From Propionibacterium sp. oral taxon 192 str. F0372 (lineage in GTDB: Bacteria > Actinomycetota > Actinomycetes > Propionibacteriales > Propionibacteriaceae), in contig NZ_KE340297.1 in the NCBI RefSeq assembly GCF_000413315.1, forward strand, positions 871,698 through 935,697: DNA of 64,000 nucleotides. The letters run 5' to 3'. The notes below the pieces were generated by a model. The model was not told the DNA's origin, made no database searches, and saw nothing but the letters and a program-made list of their open reading frames with translations. Shown piece after piece: positions 45,175 through 53,358 of this stretch. Both the position numbers and the translations under genes were made by a program. Each line of letters starts with the position of its first letter. Positions within the stretch are counted from its first letter, which is position 1.

Positions 45175-46022
45175 GTCAGACTCCGACCGGTCAATTGGGT
45201 AAAAACATCGGCCAGGCCAGCCTCCTGAGAATGGATTGACTGTACCGGCTTGTTCCGGAGCGTCTCGTGGAACTCACGGTTGTCCGCCAAACCCATCAAG
45301 GGGAAGACCGCCTGTCCGCCGGGCCAGCTGAGTCTCACGGCTGCGCTGCCGTGCTGGCGGCGCAACTGGTCGGGGACGCCGATCTGTGCGACACAACCCT
45401 CGACGATGAAAGCCACCCGGTCGCAGATCCGCTCCGCCAGGCCCATGTCATGGGTCGAGACGATCACAGTGCGTCCGGCGTTCCTCTCGTCGCTGATGAG
45501 ACTCATCATGTGCTCGGCACCGACCGGGTCGAGGCCGGAGGTGGGTTCGTCGAGGAAGATGATCTCCGGGGTATGGATCAGCGCACGCGCCACGTTCAGC
45601 CGCACCCCCATGCCCTTGCTCATCCGAGCCGCAGGCAGGTTCGCATCAGAAGCCAACCCGACACGTTCGAGGAGTTCTAGCGGGTTACGCGTCGGCCCAC
45701 GATAGAGGTGCGCAAAATACCTAAGGTTCTCCACCAGCGTCAGCCCGCCGAAGGCAATCGGGGATTCGAAGCCCACCCCCACCCGCTCGTAGTAGTCGCG
45801 ACCCCAGGCCCCGATCTCCCGGCCAAGGACCGTAACCTTGCCGGTGTAACCAGTGAGCAGCCCCGTGAGGATGCGCTGGGTGGTGGACTTGCCAGCCCCG
45901 CTTGGCCCCAGGAATCCGAAGACCTCGCCGGGCGAGATGTTGAAGGCCACGTCGTGCAGCGTGGGCGCCACGTTGCCCGGGTACGTGAAGCCTAGCCCTG
46001 CGACCGCGATGACCCCGCTCAT
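45171..46022 (-). CDS. ABC drug-exporter ATP-binding protein
   Basis: The 283-aa protein has Walker A FLGPSGAGKSTTQR, an atypical signature ARMSKGMGVRLNVARAL (SKGM instead of SGGQ), Walker B IIFLDEPTSGLD and the H-loop STHDMG. The SKGM variant is common in antibiotic and fluoroquinolone exporters of this group. The ATG overlaps the TetR stop (ATGA). It should energise the two permeases encoded downstream. Confidence 0.92.
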   Translation of the reverse strand: MSGVIAVAGLGFTYPGNVAPTLHDVAFNISPGEVFGFLGPSGAGKSTTQRILTGLLTGYTGKVTVLGREIGAWGRDYYERVGVGFESPIAFGGLTLVENLRYFAHLYRGPTRNPLELLERVGLASDANLPAARMSKGMGVRLNVARALIHTPEIIFLDEPTSGLDPVGAEHMMSLISDERNAGRTVIVSTHDMGLAERICDRVAFIVEGCVAQIGVPDQLRRQHGSAAVRLSWPGGQAVFPLMGLADNREFHETLRNKPVQSIHSQEAGLADVFTQLTGRSLT

Positions 46023-46669
46023 TTCTGCTCTTCACAGCCCACTGCACGCAGCACCATGTCCAGCACCGCACAAACCGTCTGCTGGAGGTCCTCACGCGTC
46101 TGGGCATCAGCGTCTGCAAGTTCCCGGGCGCTCGGGATCCCGAACCTAGTCAGCAGGTACTTTCCGAGGCCCATGACCGTGTGCTCGACCAGCCAAGCAG
46201 CGGCATCCGGATCGAGATCAGGGTGCAGTTCCCCGCCCGCCACGCCCGCACGTACCGCATCGCAGACCCATGCGTGCACCTGATCGCCGGTATTGCGCAT
46301 GGCCGCCATAACCGCCACCGCATCACTGCTATTCGCCCGGACGAGAACCTCCCACGAGAGCGGATCGGCAAGCTGGAAGGCCTGGGTGTCCAAGACGACG
46401 CTCTTCAGACGCTCGGCGAAGGATGCATCGTCACCAAGATCGTCGGTCATGGCGACACGACGCTCCAGCGAGTCCTGCACTGCGACCAGGTAGGCGTCCT
46501 GTTTGTCGAGAAAGTACTGATAGAAACTGCCTTTGGACACCCCGGCACGCTGGGTGATCCGGTCGACGGAGGCGCCATCGAAGCTGTAACGGGCGAACTC
46601 GGTCTTGAGGGCAGCGACGAGCCGCTGTCTTTTGTCCTGCGGCAGGTTGTCGAATGTGGGGTGCGGCAC
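46019..46669 (-). CDS. TetR-family repressor of the ABC exporter
   Basis: The protein of about 216 aa has a TetR DNA-binding domain (LVAALKTEFARYSFDGASVDRITQRAGVSKGSFYQYFLDKQDAYLVAV) and a TetR_C-like effector domain. I choose GTG 46669, which has GGGAG 7 bases upstream. The ATG at 46693 lies inside the operator palindrome and has no ribosome site. It is the first gene of the four-gene exporter operon, so it controls itself and the pump. Confidence 0.87.
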   Translation of the reverse strand: MPHPTFDNLPQDKRQRLVAALKTEFARYSFDGASVDRITQRAGVSKGSFYQYFLDKQDAYLVAVQDSLERRVAMTDDLGDDASFAERLKSVVLDTQAFQLADPLSWEVLVRANSSDAVAVMAAMRNTGDQVHAWVCDAVRAGVAGGELHPDLDPDAAAWLVEHTVMGLGKYLLTRFGIPSARELADADAQTREDLQQTVCAVLDMVLRAVGCEEQK

Positions 46670-46686
46670 CGGATCACTCCCTAGGT

Positions 46687-46745
46687 GACTCATCAGTCAT
46701 ATGACTGATGAGTCATAATCTACGCCGAGGGTAAGCCGCTGGCAA
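46687..46745 (-). promoter_or_regulatory. Exporter promoter with perfect 28-bp palindromic operator
   Basis: On the minus strand TTGCCA (46745-46740) and TAGATT (46722-46717) are spaced by 17 bases. Directly downstream, 46687-46714 is a perfect 28-bp palindrome with half-site GACTCATCAGTCAT, covering the expected transcription start. This is the arrangement of a TetR operator with autoregulation. Confidence 0.85.
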
Positions 46746-46787
46746 CGAGGCTCCGGCCAAATATTTCGTCCAGATAGGCTTCGATAC

Positions 46788-48731
46788 ATGAAGGGTTGGC
46801 GAACCAATGGCTGGCCGGGCCGCATACCCACCAGGCTCACCGCCGCTGGGCTGGCATGTGCGCTGGTCACCAGCGGGTGCGCAGGGCTCACCGACCGTGG
46901 CATCGACCCCGGCAAGGCCGAATCCCTGGCCGAGCGGCTGGTCGTCGCCCTGGCCGTCGGTGATATCTCCAGCATCGAAGCCATCGACCAGGACCAGGCC
47001 GTGCGCGACCATGAGCAGGTGATCGGCTCCATGGGTGCTCTGCTGCCCAATACGAGTCTCGCTGGCATCACCTACAAAGATGGGGGCCGCACGGCCGATG
47101 TTCTCATCAACCAGGAATACGCTTTCCCACAGGGCTCGTGGACCTTCCAAACCCATGCCACGCTGCGTCACGACGACACCTGGCTCCTCGACTGGTCGCC
47201 ATCAATCGTCCATCCGCAGTTATCGGCCACCACCCGGCTGCGCGACGAACGGAGCACCGGGGTACGTGGGACCATCCGCGACGCCGCAGGCACCGCCCTG
47301 GTGGAGAACCGCACCGTTTACAAGGTGGGTATCGACAAATCCCAAACCGACCCCGCCCAATGGGAACCCTCCGCCCGGTCCTTGGCGGGACTCCTGGAGG
47401 TCGATCCAGACCAGTACGCTGCCCAAGTCCTGGCCTCGGGACCGCTGGCCTTCGTCTCAGCCATCACCCTGCGCGAAGGCCGGGTACCGAACGCCATCGC
47501 ATCCGTCCCGGGCGCAGCTGCCGTGCCCTCCACCCTCCCGCTAGCCCCGGACCAGAACTTCGCACGAGGATTGCTTGGCATCTCTGGCGAGGCACCACCC
47601 GAAGTCATTGCGAAATCAAAGGGAGAGATCATCACCGGGGACATCGTCGGGCTCAGTGGGGTACAGATGTACCAAGACTCCCGGTTGCGTGGGATTCCCG
47701 GGCATACAATCACCATCTCACCACGCACCCCAGAACAGCTATCCGAGATGGGCCAGCCCCCATCCTCGGAACCGGCCCCATCCACCAATCCCGGCACGCT
47801 CCAGCAGGATCACACCGTCTACTCGGTGGCCGCAGTCGACGGGTCCGGCGTGAGCCTCACTCTCAACTCCGACCTGCAGCGCCGCACTGAGGAACTGCTG
47901 TCCCGCTACGAGTGGCTGGTGATGGCGGTAGTGCTCGACCGACACACCGGAGCGATCTTGGCCGCAGCAAATTCCCCGGCGGCGGGCGCGAATTCCTTCG
48001 CCACCACCGGCGCCTACCCACCAGGCTCGACGCTGAAGGTGGTGACCGCCCTCGCCCTGCTGCGTCGCGGCTACACCCCCGACTCCCCGGTGAACTGCTC
48101 CAAGGAAGCCACCGTCGACGGTCGCATCTTCACCAACTTCCCCGGCTACCCGCCGGAGCACAACGGCGTCATCCCGCTACGCGATGCCGTTGCCCAGTCC
48201 TGCAACACCGCATTCATCAACGCTTCGGTGGACATGTCCGACACCGAGCTCGCCTCCGCAGCAGCCTCCTTGGGCCTGTCCGTCGATCACGATTCAGGCT
48301 TCGACGCCTTCTACGGTTCGATACCCACACCCCCCGATGTGGTGACCAAGGCCTCGAACAACATCGGCCAGGGGCTGGTACAAATGTCACCGATGGCGAT
48401 GGCCGGAATGGCTGCCTCGGTGTCCAGCGGGGAGACGAAGATCCCCTACCTCATCTCCGACCAGGTGCCCACCTCCACCGCCCAGCCGCTCACCGGGCAG
48501 GAGGCCTCCATGTTGCAGGACATCATGGCCTCGGTCGTCGCCTCCGGTACCCTCACCCATGTATCTGGGGTGTTGCAAGGCGGCAAATCGGGCACCTCGG
48601 AATTCTCCGACGACATCACCCGCAACCACATCTGGACCGTCGGATACACCGAGGATTACGCGATCACCGTGATGGACTACGAATCACACAGTTGGATCCC
48701 CAACGAAGTCATCAAGGCCCTGCTGGGCTGA
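46788..48731 (+). CDS. Penicillin-binding protein, class B transpeptidase with NTF2-like N-terminal domain
   Basis: The 647-aa protein has a membrane signal near the N-terminus (RLTAAGLACALVTSGC, resembling a lipobox), a MecA/NTF2-like domain to about residue 150, a PBP-dimer region and a C-terminal transpeptidase domain. The catalytic motifs are STLK (Ser414), SCN (Ser471) and KSG (Lys600) in place of the usual KTG. It cross-links peptidoglycan outside the membrane. This domain order is common in actinobacterial PBP-lipo/PbpA relatives. MscS follows closely, probably co-transcribed. Confidence 0.93.
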   Translation: MKGWRTNGWPGRIPTRLTAAGLACALVTSGCAGLTDRGIDPGKAESLAERLVVALAVGDISSIEAIDQDQAVRDHEQVIGSMGALLPNTSLAGITYKDGGRTADVLINQEYAFPQGSWTFQTHATLRHDDTWLLDWSPSIVHPQLSATTRLRDERSTGVRGTIRDAAGTALVENRTVYKVGIDKSQTDPAQWEPSARSLAGLLEVDPDQYAAQVLASGPLAFVSAITLREGRVPNAIASVPGAAAVPSTLPLAPDQNFARGLLGISGEAPPEVIAKSKGEIITGDIVGLSGVQMYQDSRLRGIPGHTITISPRTPEQLSEMGQPPSSEPAPSTNPGTLQQDHTVYSVAAVDGSGVSLTLNSDLQRRTEELLSRYEWLVMAVVLDRHTGAILAAANSPAAGANSFATTGAYPPGSTLKVVTALALLRRGYTPDSPVNCSKEATVDGRIFTNFPGYPPEHNGVIPLRDAVAQSCNTAFINASVDMSDTELASAAASLGLSVDHDSGFDAFYGSIPTPPDVVTKASNNIGQGLVQMSPMAMAGMAASVSSGETKIPYLISDQVPTSTAQPLTGQEASMLQDIMASVVASGTLTHVSGVLQGGKSGTSEFSDDITRNHIWTVGYTEDYAITVMDYESHSWIPNEVIKALLG

Positions 48732-48743
48732 CAGGCAGGAACC

Positions 48744-49625
48744 ATGAATATCATCTGGCCGGACACCATTATCGAAATCGGCGTCATCCTCGCCGTCGCC
48801 ATCGTCACCCGCGGGGTGCTGATGCGGGTGATCCGGATGTGGATCCGCTCTTCCACACGACGTGCCGAACGGCAACGCGATGACCTGTCGGGCCGGGCCG
48901 CCAAGGTGATCGCTGCCGCCGGGGCGATGGACACCGAACGGCAAAACCACCGATCCCGCACCCTGGCCTCAATGCTTGGCTCTATCCTCAACGCATTGCT
49001 CGTCATAGTCGTCGCCTTCATGGTGCTGCAGGCCGTCGGCATCAATATTGCCCCCGCCCTGGCCTCGGCGGGAATCGGCGGGATAGCGATCGGCTTCGGG
49101 GCCCAATCCCTGGTGAAGGACATCTTGTCGGGAATCTTCATCATGATGGAGGACCAGTTCGGGGTCGGTGATTCGATCGACGTCGGGGACCTCCGCGGCA
49201 CCGTGCTGGGTTTGGGACTGCGGGTAACCCGTATCCAGGATCCGCACGGCGAGATCTGGTATGTGCGCAACGGGGAGATCTCCACCCTCGGAAACCGCAC
49301 CCAAGGATGGTCCGTCTCGACAGTCACCGTTCCGGTGCCGATCTCTCAGGATCCGCAGGCCGTCATCTCCACTCTCACCGCCATCTGTATCGCCCTCGAC
49401 CAGGACGAGGTGTGGTCCGAGACGATGCTCGAATCCCCGGTGGTGCTGGGCCTCAACTCCTTTGAGGGGAATCTGGCAAACTACCAGATTCTCCTCAAAT
49501 GCCCCACCGACAAGCAGTGGGGTCTGGAACGTGAACTGCGGGCCCGCATCCTCACCGCCTTCGACGCAGCCGGAATCCGCACCCCTCGCCCCATTGATTA
49601 CGTCGGCCAACCGCCGAAGGCTTGA
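48744..49625 (+). CDS. Small-conductance mechanosensitive channel (MscS family)
   Basis: The 293-aa protein has an N-terminal membrane segment, a charged linker, a second and third segment and the MscS pore helix IAPALASAGIGGIAIGFGAQSLVKDILSGIFIMMEDQFGVGDSIDVG. The beta domain follows (GTVLGLGLRVTRIQDPHGEIWYVRNGEI). It releases solutes on hypo-osmotic shock. Its end overlaps the convergent HAD hydrolase gene by 28 bases. Confidence 0.94.
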   Translation: MNIIWPDTIIEIGVILAVAIVTRGVLMRVIRMWIRSSTRRAERQRDDLSGRAAKVIAAAGAMDTERQNHRSRTLASMLGSILNALLVIVVAFMVLQAVGINIAPALASAGIGGIAIGFGAQSLVKDILSGIFIMMEDQFGVGDSIDVGDLRGTVLGLGLRVTRIQDPHGEIWYVRNGEISTLGNRTQGWSVSTVTVPVPISQDPQAVISTLTAICIALDQDEVWSETMLESPVVLGLNSFEGNLANYQILLKCPTDKQWGLERELRARILTAFDAAGIRTPRPIDYVGQPPKA

Positions 49626-50212
49626 TCCACAGATGTGCGTGGATGAGCATGAACCCCGACCAAGGTTCGTGCTTCCTCGACACCGACGAATTCATGAGCA
49701 TCAATGCCCAAGTGGCGCGCCGCGTCCACGTTGGCGTAGCGGTCATCGAAGAACAACACATCGCCCGCGTCACATCCGACGCGCTCAAGCAGACAAGAGA
49801 AGGCACGTGGATCCGGTTTGCGCACTGCGATATCTGCGCTGACCACCCAATCGGTGATGATCTCATCAAGCCCGAAACGACCTCTAAGGCGCCTCGACCA
49901 TGCCGAGATGTCATTCGTCAGAGCCGTAACTCGTAATCCATGCGCAGCAGCCTCCTGAACCAAATCCGTGATACCCGGCATCAACTCGTGCCTTTGGCAG
50001 TATTCCTCGTCCAGCCCCTGCGGGAGGCCGCACGCTAACCACAGTTCATCCGAGGTCATCCGGCCAAGGCTTGCGGCTCGGTAATGCCTCTTGATCTCCG
50101 CCGCAGACAGGATGCAATCCTTGGCCCGGACAAACGGAATCAAAAGCTCGGCCACATCGTCGGCGGATCGGTAGATGACGCCCATGGCGTCGAGAACCAG
50201 GATCCTGCTCAT
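49598..50212 (-). CDS. HAD-superfamily hydrolase
   Basis: The protein of about 204 aa begins MSRILVLDAMGVIYRSADD, with the nucleophile motif DAMGV (Asp at residue 8), motif II ALTND, Lys in VRKPDPRAF and motif IV FFDDRYANVDAA. These fit the beta-phosphoglucomutase/epoxide-hydrolase-like HAD subgroup, which removes phosphate from small metabolites. The substrate is unknown. It is divergent from the CCA-adding enzyme and overlaps MscS at its 3' end. Confidence 0.88.
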   Translation of the reverse strand: MSRILVLDAMGVIYRSADDVAELLIPFVRAKDCILSAAEIKRHYRAASLGRMTSDELWLACGLPQGLDEEYCQRHELMPGITDLVQEAAAHGLRVTALTNDISAWSRRLRGRFGLDEIITDWVVSADIAVRKPDPRAFSCLLERVGCDAGDVLFFDDRYANVDAARHLGIDAHEFVGVEEARTLVGVHAHPRTSVDQAFGGWPT

Positions 50213-50327
50213 CGGCCCCAATGATACCGGGCCGTCCTGGCCTTACCGTTACCTCAAGCGAGCCAGTTGCGCAGGCAAAGCCCTGGCGATCCCCGGTCGG
50301 CACATACCGGGCGGTAGAGTGTTCTGG

Positions 50328-51827
50328 GTGTGCGATCTGAACGAGGTACGTGCCACTGCCTTGGCGACGCTGCTGCCCGCAAGCGACATCATTACCTCAC
50401 TGGGCAAGCTCTTCGCCGCCGCGGGCCACGAGCTGCACTTGGTGGGTGGCTCGGTCCGTGATGCCCTGCTGGGCAAGCTCGGCAACGACCTCGACTTCAC
50501 CACCTCGGCTCACCCGGCGCAGACCCACTCCCTGTTGAAAAAGTTCACCAAGACGGTCTGGGACGTAGGCTCCGAGTACGGCACCATCTCCGCCCAGACG
50601 ACGACGGACCGCACCTGGCTCATTGAGATCACTACCTTTCGCGCCGACACTTACCGCACCGATTCCCGCAAACCAGTCGTTGCCTTCGGTGACAATGTCA
50701 CCGGTGATCTGGTGCGCCGCGATTTCACGATCAACGCGATGGCCCTGGACGTCACCGGCCCCAGCATTGAGCAGTGGCGGCTCGTCGACCCCCACGACGG
50801 ACTCGACGACTTGGCCAAACGCATCCTGCGCACCCCGGCCGCACCCGAGATCTCCTTCTCCGACGACCCGCTGCGGATGATGCGCGCCGCCCGCTTCGCA
50901 TCCCAGCTCAACTTTGATCTTGCCCCGGACACCGCCCGGGCGATGGGGGAGATGGCCGAGCGGATCTCAATCATCTCCGCCGAACGGGTCCGCGACGAAC
51001 TGTCGAAGCTGCTGCTCACCGATTCCCCGCGCTTCGGGCTCGATCTACTGGTACGTTCCGGGATCGCCCAGATTGTCCTGCCCGAACTACCCGCCATGCA
51101 GCTGGAACGCGACGAACACGCCCGCCACAAGGATGTCTATGAACATTCGTTGACCGTACTCGACCAGGCGATCGCCCTGGAGAAGGCCCGGGACTTCGTC
51201 GACGGGAAACCGAACCCCGACCACACCCCGGATCTGGTGGTGCGCCTGGCAGCCCTGCTGCACGACATCGGCAAGCCCGCCACCAGAACCTTCGAGGGAT
51301 CCAAAGTGACCTTCCACCACCACGACATCGTCGGGGCGAAGATGGCTCGCAAACGCCTGAAGGCGTTGCGCTACCCACGTGATGTGATCACCGCGGTATG
51401 CGAGCTCATCGCCTTGCACCTGAGATTCCATGGCTATGCAGAGGGATCCTCTGGCGGGGCGTCATCGGGGTGGAGCGATTCCGCAGTTCGCCGTTACGTG
51501 CGCGACGCTGGTGATCAACTGGAGCGCTTGCACATCCTTACCCGCTCCGACTGCACCACTCGCAACCAGCGCAAGGCCGACCGGCTGCGGCGCGCCTACG
51601 ACGAACTGGAATACCGCATCGACGAGCTGGCTGCGGCCGAGGAACTGGCGGCGATCCGCCCCGACCTGAACGGCGACCAGATCATGGCTCTACTGGGCAT
51701 CGGCCCGGGACGCCAGGTGGGTGCCGCTTACAAATTCCTGCTCGAACGCCGGATGGACCAAGGTCCGCTCGGCGAGGAACGTGCCCGTGCCGAGCTGCTT
51801 GCCTGGTGGGCCGACCAACCACACTGA
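50328..51827 (+). CDS. cca: CCA-adding tRNA nucleotidyltransferase
   Basis: The protein of about 499 aa has the class II nucleotidyltransferase head (LHLVGGSVRDALLGKLGNDLDFTTSA), the RRDFTINAMAL motif and RIL..P..SF..DPLRMMRAARFASQL. A C-terminal HD domain follows (LLHDIGKPATR...HHHDIVGAKMARKRLK). It adds CCA to tRNA 3' ends. GTG 50328 is chosen because the upstream extension to 50175 overlaps the divergent HAD gene. In related genomes this gene stands in the same origin-near block as the DUF6049, pseudokinase and trx genes. Confidence 0.94.
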   Translation: MCDLNEVRATALATLLPASDIITSLGKLFAAAGHELHLVGGSVRDALLGKLGNDLDFTTSAHPAQTHSLLKKFTKTVWDVGSEYGTISAQTTTDRTWLIEITTFRADTYRTDSRKPVVAFGDNVTGDLVRRDFTINAMALDVTGPSIEQWRLVDPHDGLDDLAKRILRTPAAPEISFSDDPLRMMRAARFASQLNFDLAPDTARAMGEMAERISIISAERVRDELSKLLLTDSPRFGLDLLVRSGIAQIVLPELPAMQLERDEHARHKDVYEHSLTVLDQAIALEKARDFVDGKPNPDHTPDLVVRLAALLHDIGKPATRTFEGSKVTFHHHDIVGAKMARKRLKALRYPRDVITAVCELIALHLRFHGYAEGSSGGASSGWSDSAVRRYVRDAGDQLERLHILTRSDCTTRNQRKADRLRRAYDELEYRIDELAAAEELAAIRPDLNGDQIMALLGIGPGRQVGAAYKFLLERRMDQGPLGEERARAELLAWWADQPH

Positions 51828-51840
51828 GGTCAGGTGAGCG

Positions 51841-53355
51841 ATGACTACCCAACCGGATTCTGGGTCCCTCATCCATGTGTACGGCAGCGACCGGGTGATC
51901 CACCGCGGGTTGATGCAGCTGGTTCTGATGTCCATCCTTGCCATGGCGATGATGGCGATCTCGGCGATCAACGTCGCCCTGCCCTCGATCGAATCCTCCC
52001 TGGGTGCAAGCAATTCCCAGGTGCAGTGGATGCTCGCCGGTTACGCCCTGGTCTACGGGATGGTGCTGGTTCCCGCAGGACGGGTGGGTGATGTACTGGG
52101 ACGCTCGTCGGTGTTCATGGTGGGTCTGGCGGTGTTCGCCCTGGGTTCCCTGGGTTGTGCAGTGGCTCAGGACCCGATCTGGCTCAACGCCATGCGGATC
52201 GCCCAAGGGGTGGGGGCCGGTATCGCGTCCCCGCAGGTGAACGGGGCCATCGTCCAATACTTCAATGGCCTGGCACGGGCGAAGGCCTTCGCCATGTTCG
52301 GCCTTGTGGTGTCGGTGTCGGTCGCCGTCGCGCCGTCGATCACCGGAGTATTGATCAACTGGCTCGGTGCCGAGACCGGGTGGCGGGCCTCCTTCTTCTG
52401 GAATGTGCCGATCGGGGTAACGGCCCTGGTGGCCGGAATCCGCTGGCTGCCCTTCGAGACCGAACGGCACCGTCGCGCCCAGCGTGCCACAGGCACCCTG
52501 GCCTCCCACCGCATTGACCTTGATCCGCTGGGCATGGTGCTGCTCACCGGCAGCGTGCTGTGCACGATGATGCCTTTCATGATCAAGACCTTGGCTTCTT
52601 TCGGGTTGCTGTTGGTGGCCGGGGTACTGGGATTCACCTGGGTCCGCTGGGAACGGGCCCACAAGGCCCGTGGTGGGGAGCCGATGGTCGACCTGTCGTT
52701 GTTTGCTCACCGTTCCTTCACCAACGGGGTATTGGTCTCTGGGGTGCAGTTCCTGGGAGCAACCTCGATCTTCACCGTGCTCGCCCTGTACGTGCAAAGC
52801 GGATTGGGGGTCTCGGCGATCGTGTCCGGTCTGCTCGGGTTGCCGAATGCGGCCGCCAGCGCCTGGGCATCTTTGTGGGCCGGACACCGCGTGCTGAACA
52901 ACGGGCGACGCATCGTCGCCTGGGCTTTCGTACCCCACCTAGCAGGCATCGCGGGAACGATGATGATTGCCCATTTCGTCGAGTCAGGTGACCTCGACGC
53001 CCTGTGGCTGGCCGTGCCCCTGGTGCTGTCTGGGATTGGGGTAGGAGCCATCAATTCGGCCAACCAGACCTTGGCCCTGTCCGACATTCCGGTGGAGATG
53101 GGTGGTACCTCCGGGGCAGTGAAACAAGTAGCCGAGCGCATGGGAACCGCCGTCGGCAATGCGATGATCAGCGGCACCCTGTTCGCTGGCACAGCAGCTG
53201 CCGGCTGGGCCCTTGGCTTCCAACTGGCCTTCGGGTTGATCGGTGTGGTGCTGCTCGTCGCGGCTGTGCTCGCGGTGCTGGACCTAAGGATGCTGGGTCC
53301 GGGAACGGCGACCAACACCTGGGTACCAGCCAGGAGCAATGACCTCGAACCATAG
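51841..53355 (+). CDS. MFS transporter (DHA2/EmrB type)
   Basis: The 504-aa protein has 14 predicted membrane segments with AINVALPSIESSLGASNSQVQWMLAGYALVYGMVLVPAGRVGDVLGR, the TM1-TM2 and loop motif of the DHA2 group, and NAMRIAQGVGAGIASPQVNG for motif C. It probably exports a drug-like or metabolic compound. It begins 13 bases after cca and ends 3 bases before the DUF6049 gene, so it is inside that transcription unit. The substrate is unknown. Confidence 0.92.
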   Translation: MTTQPDSGSLIHVYGSDRVIHRGLMQLVLMSILAMAMMAISAINVALPSIESSLGASNSQVQWMLAGYALVYGMVLVPAGRVGDVLGRSSVFMVGLAVFALGSLGCAVAQDPIWLNAMRIAQGVGAGIASPQVNGAIVQYFNGLARAKAFAMFGLVVSVSVAVAPSITGVLINWLGAETGWRASFFWNVPIGVTALVAGIRWLPFETERHRRAQRATGTLASHRIDLDPLGMVLLTGSVLCTMMPFMIKTLASFGLLLVAGVLGFTWVRWERAHKARGGEPMVDLSLFAHRSFTNGVLVSGVQFLGATSIFTVLALYVQSGLGVSAIVSGLLGLPNAAASAWASLWAGHRVLNNGRRIVAWAFVPHLAGIAGTMMIAHFVESGDLDALWLAVPLVLSGIGVGAINSANQTLALSDIPVEMGGTSGAVKQVAERMGTAVGNAMISGTLFAGTAAAGWALGFQLAFGLIGVVLLVAAVLAVLDLRMLGPGTATNTWVPARSNDLEP

Positions 53356-53358
53356 GAT

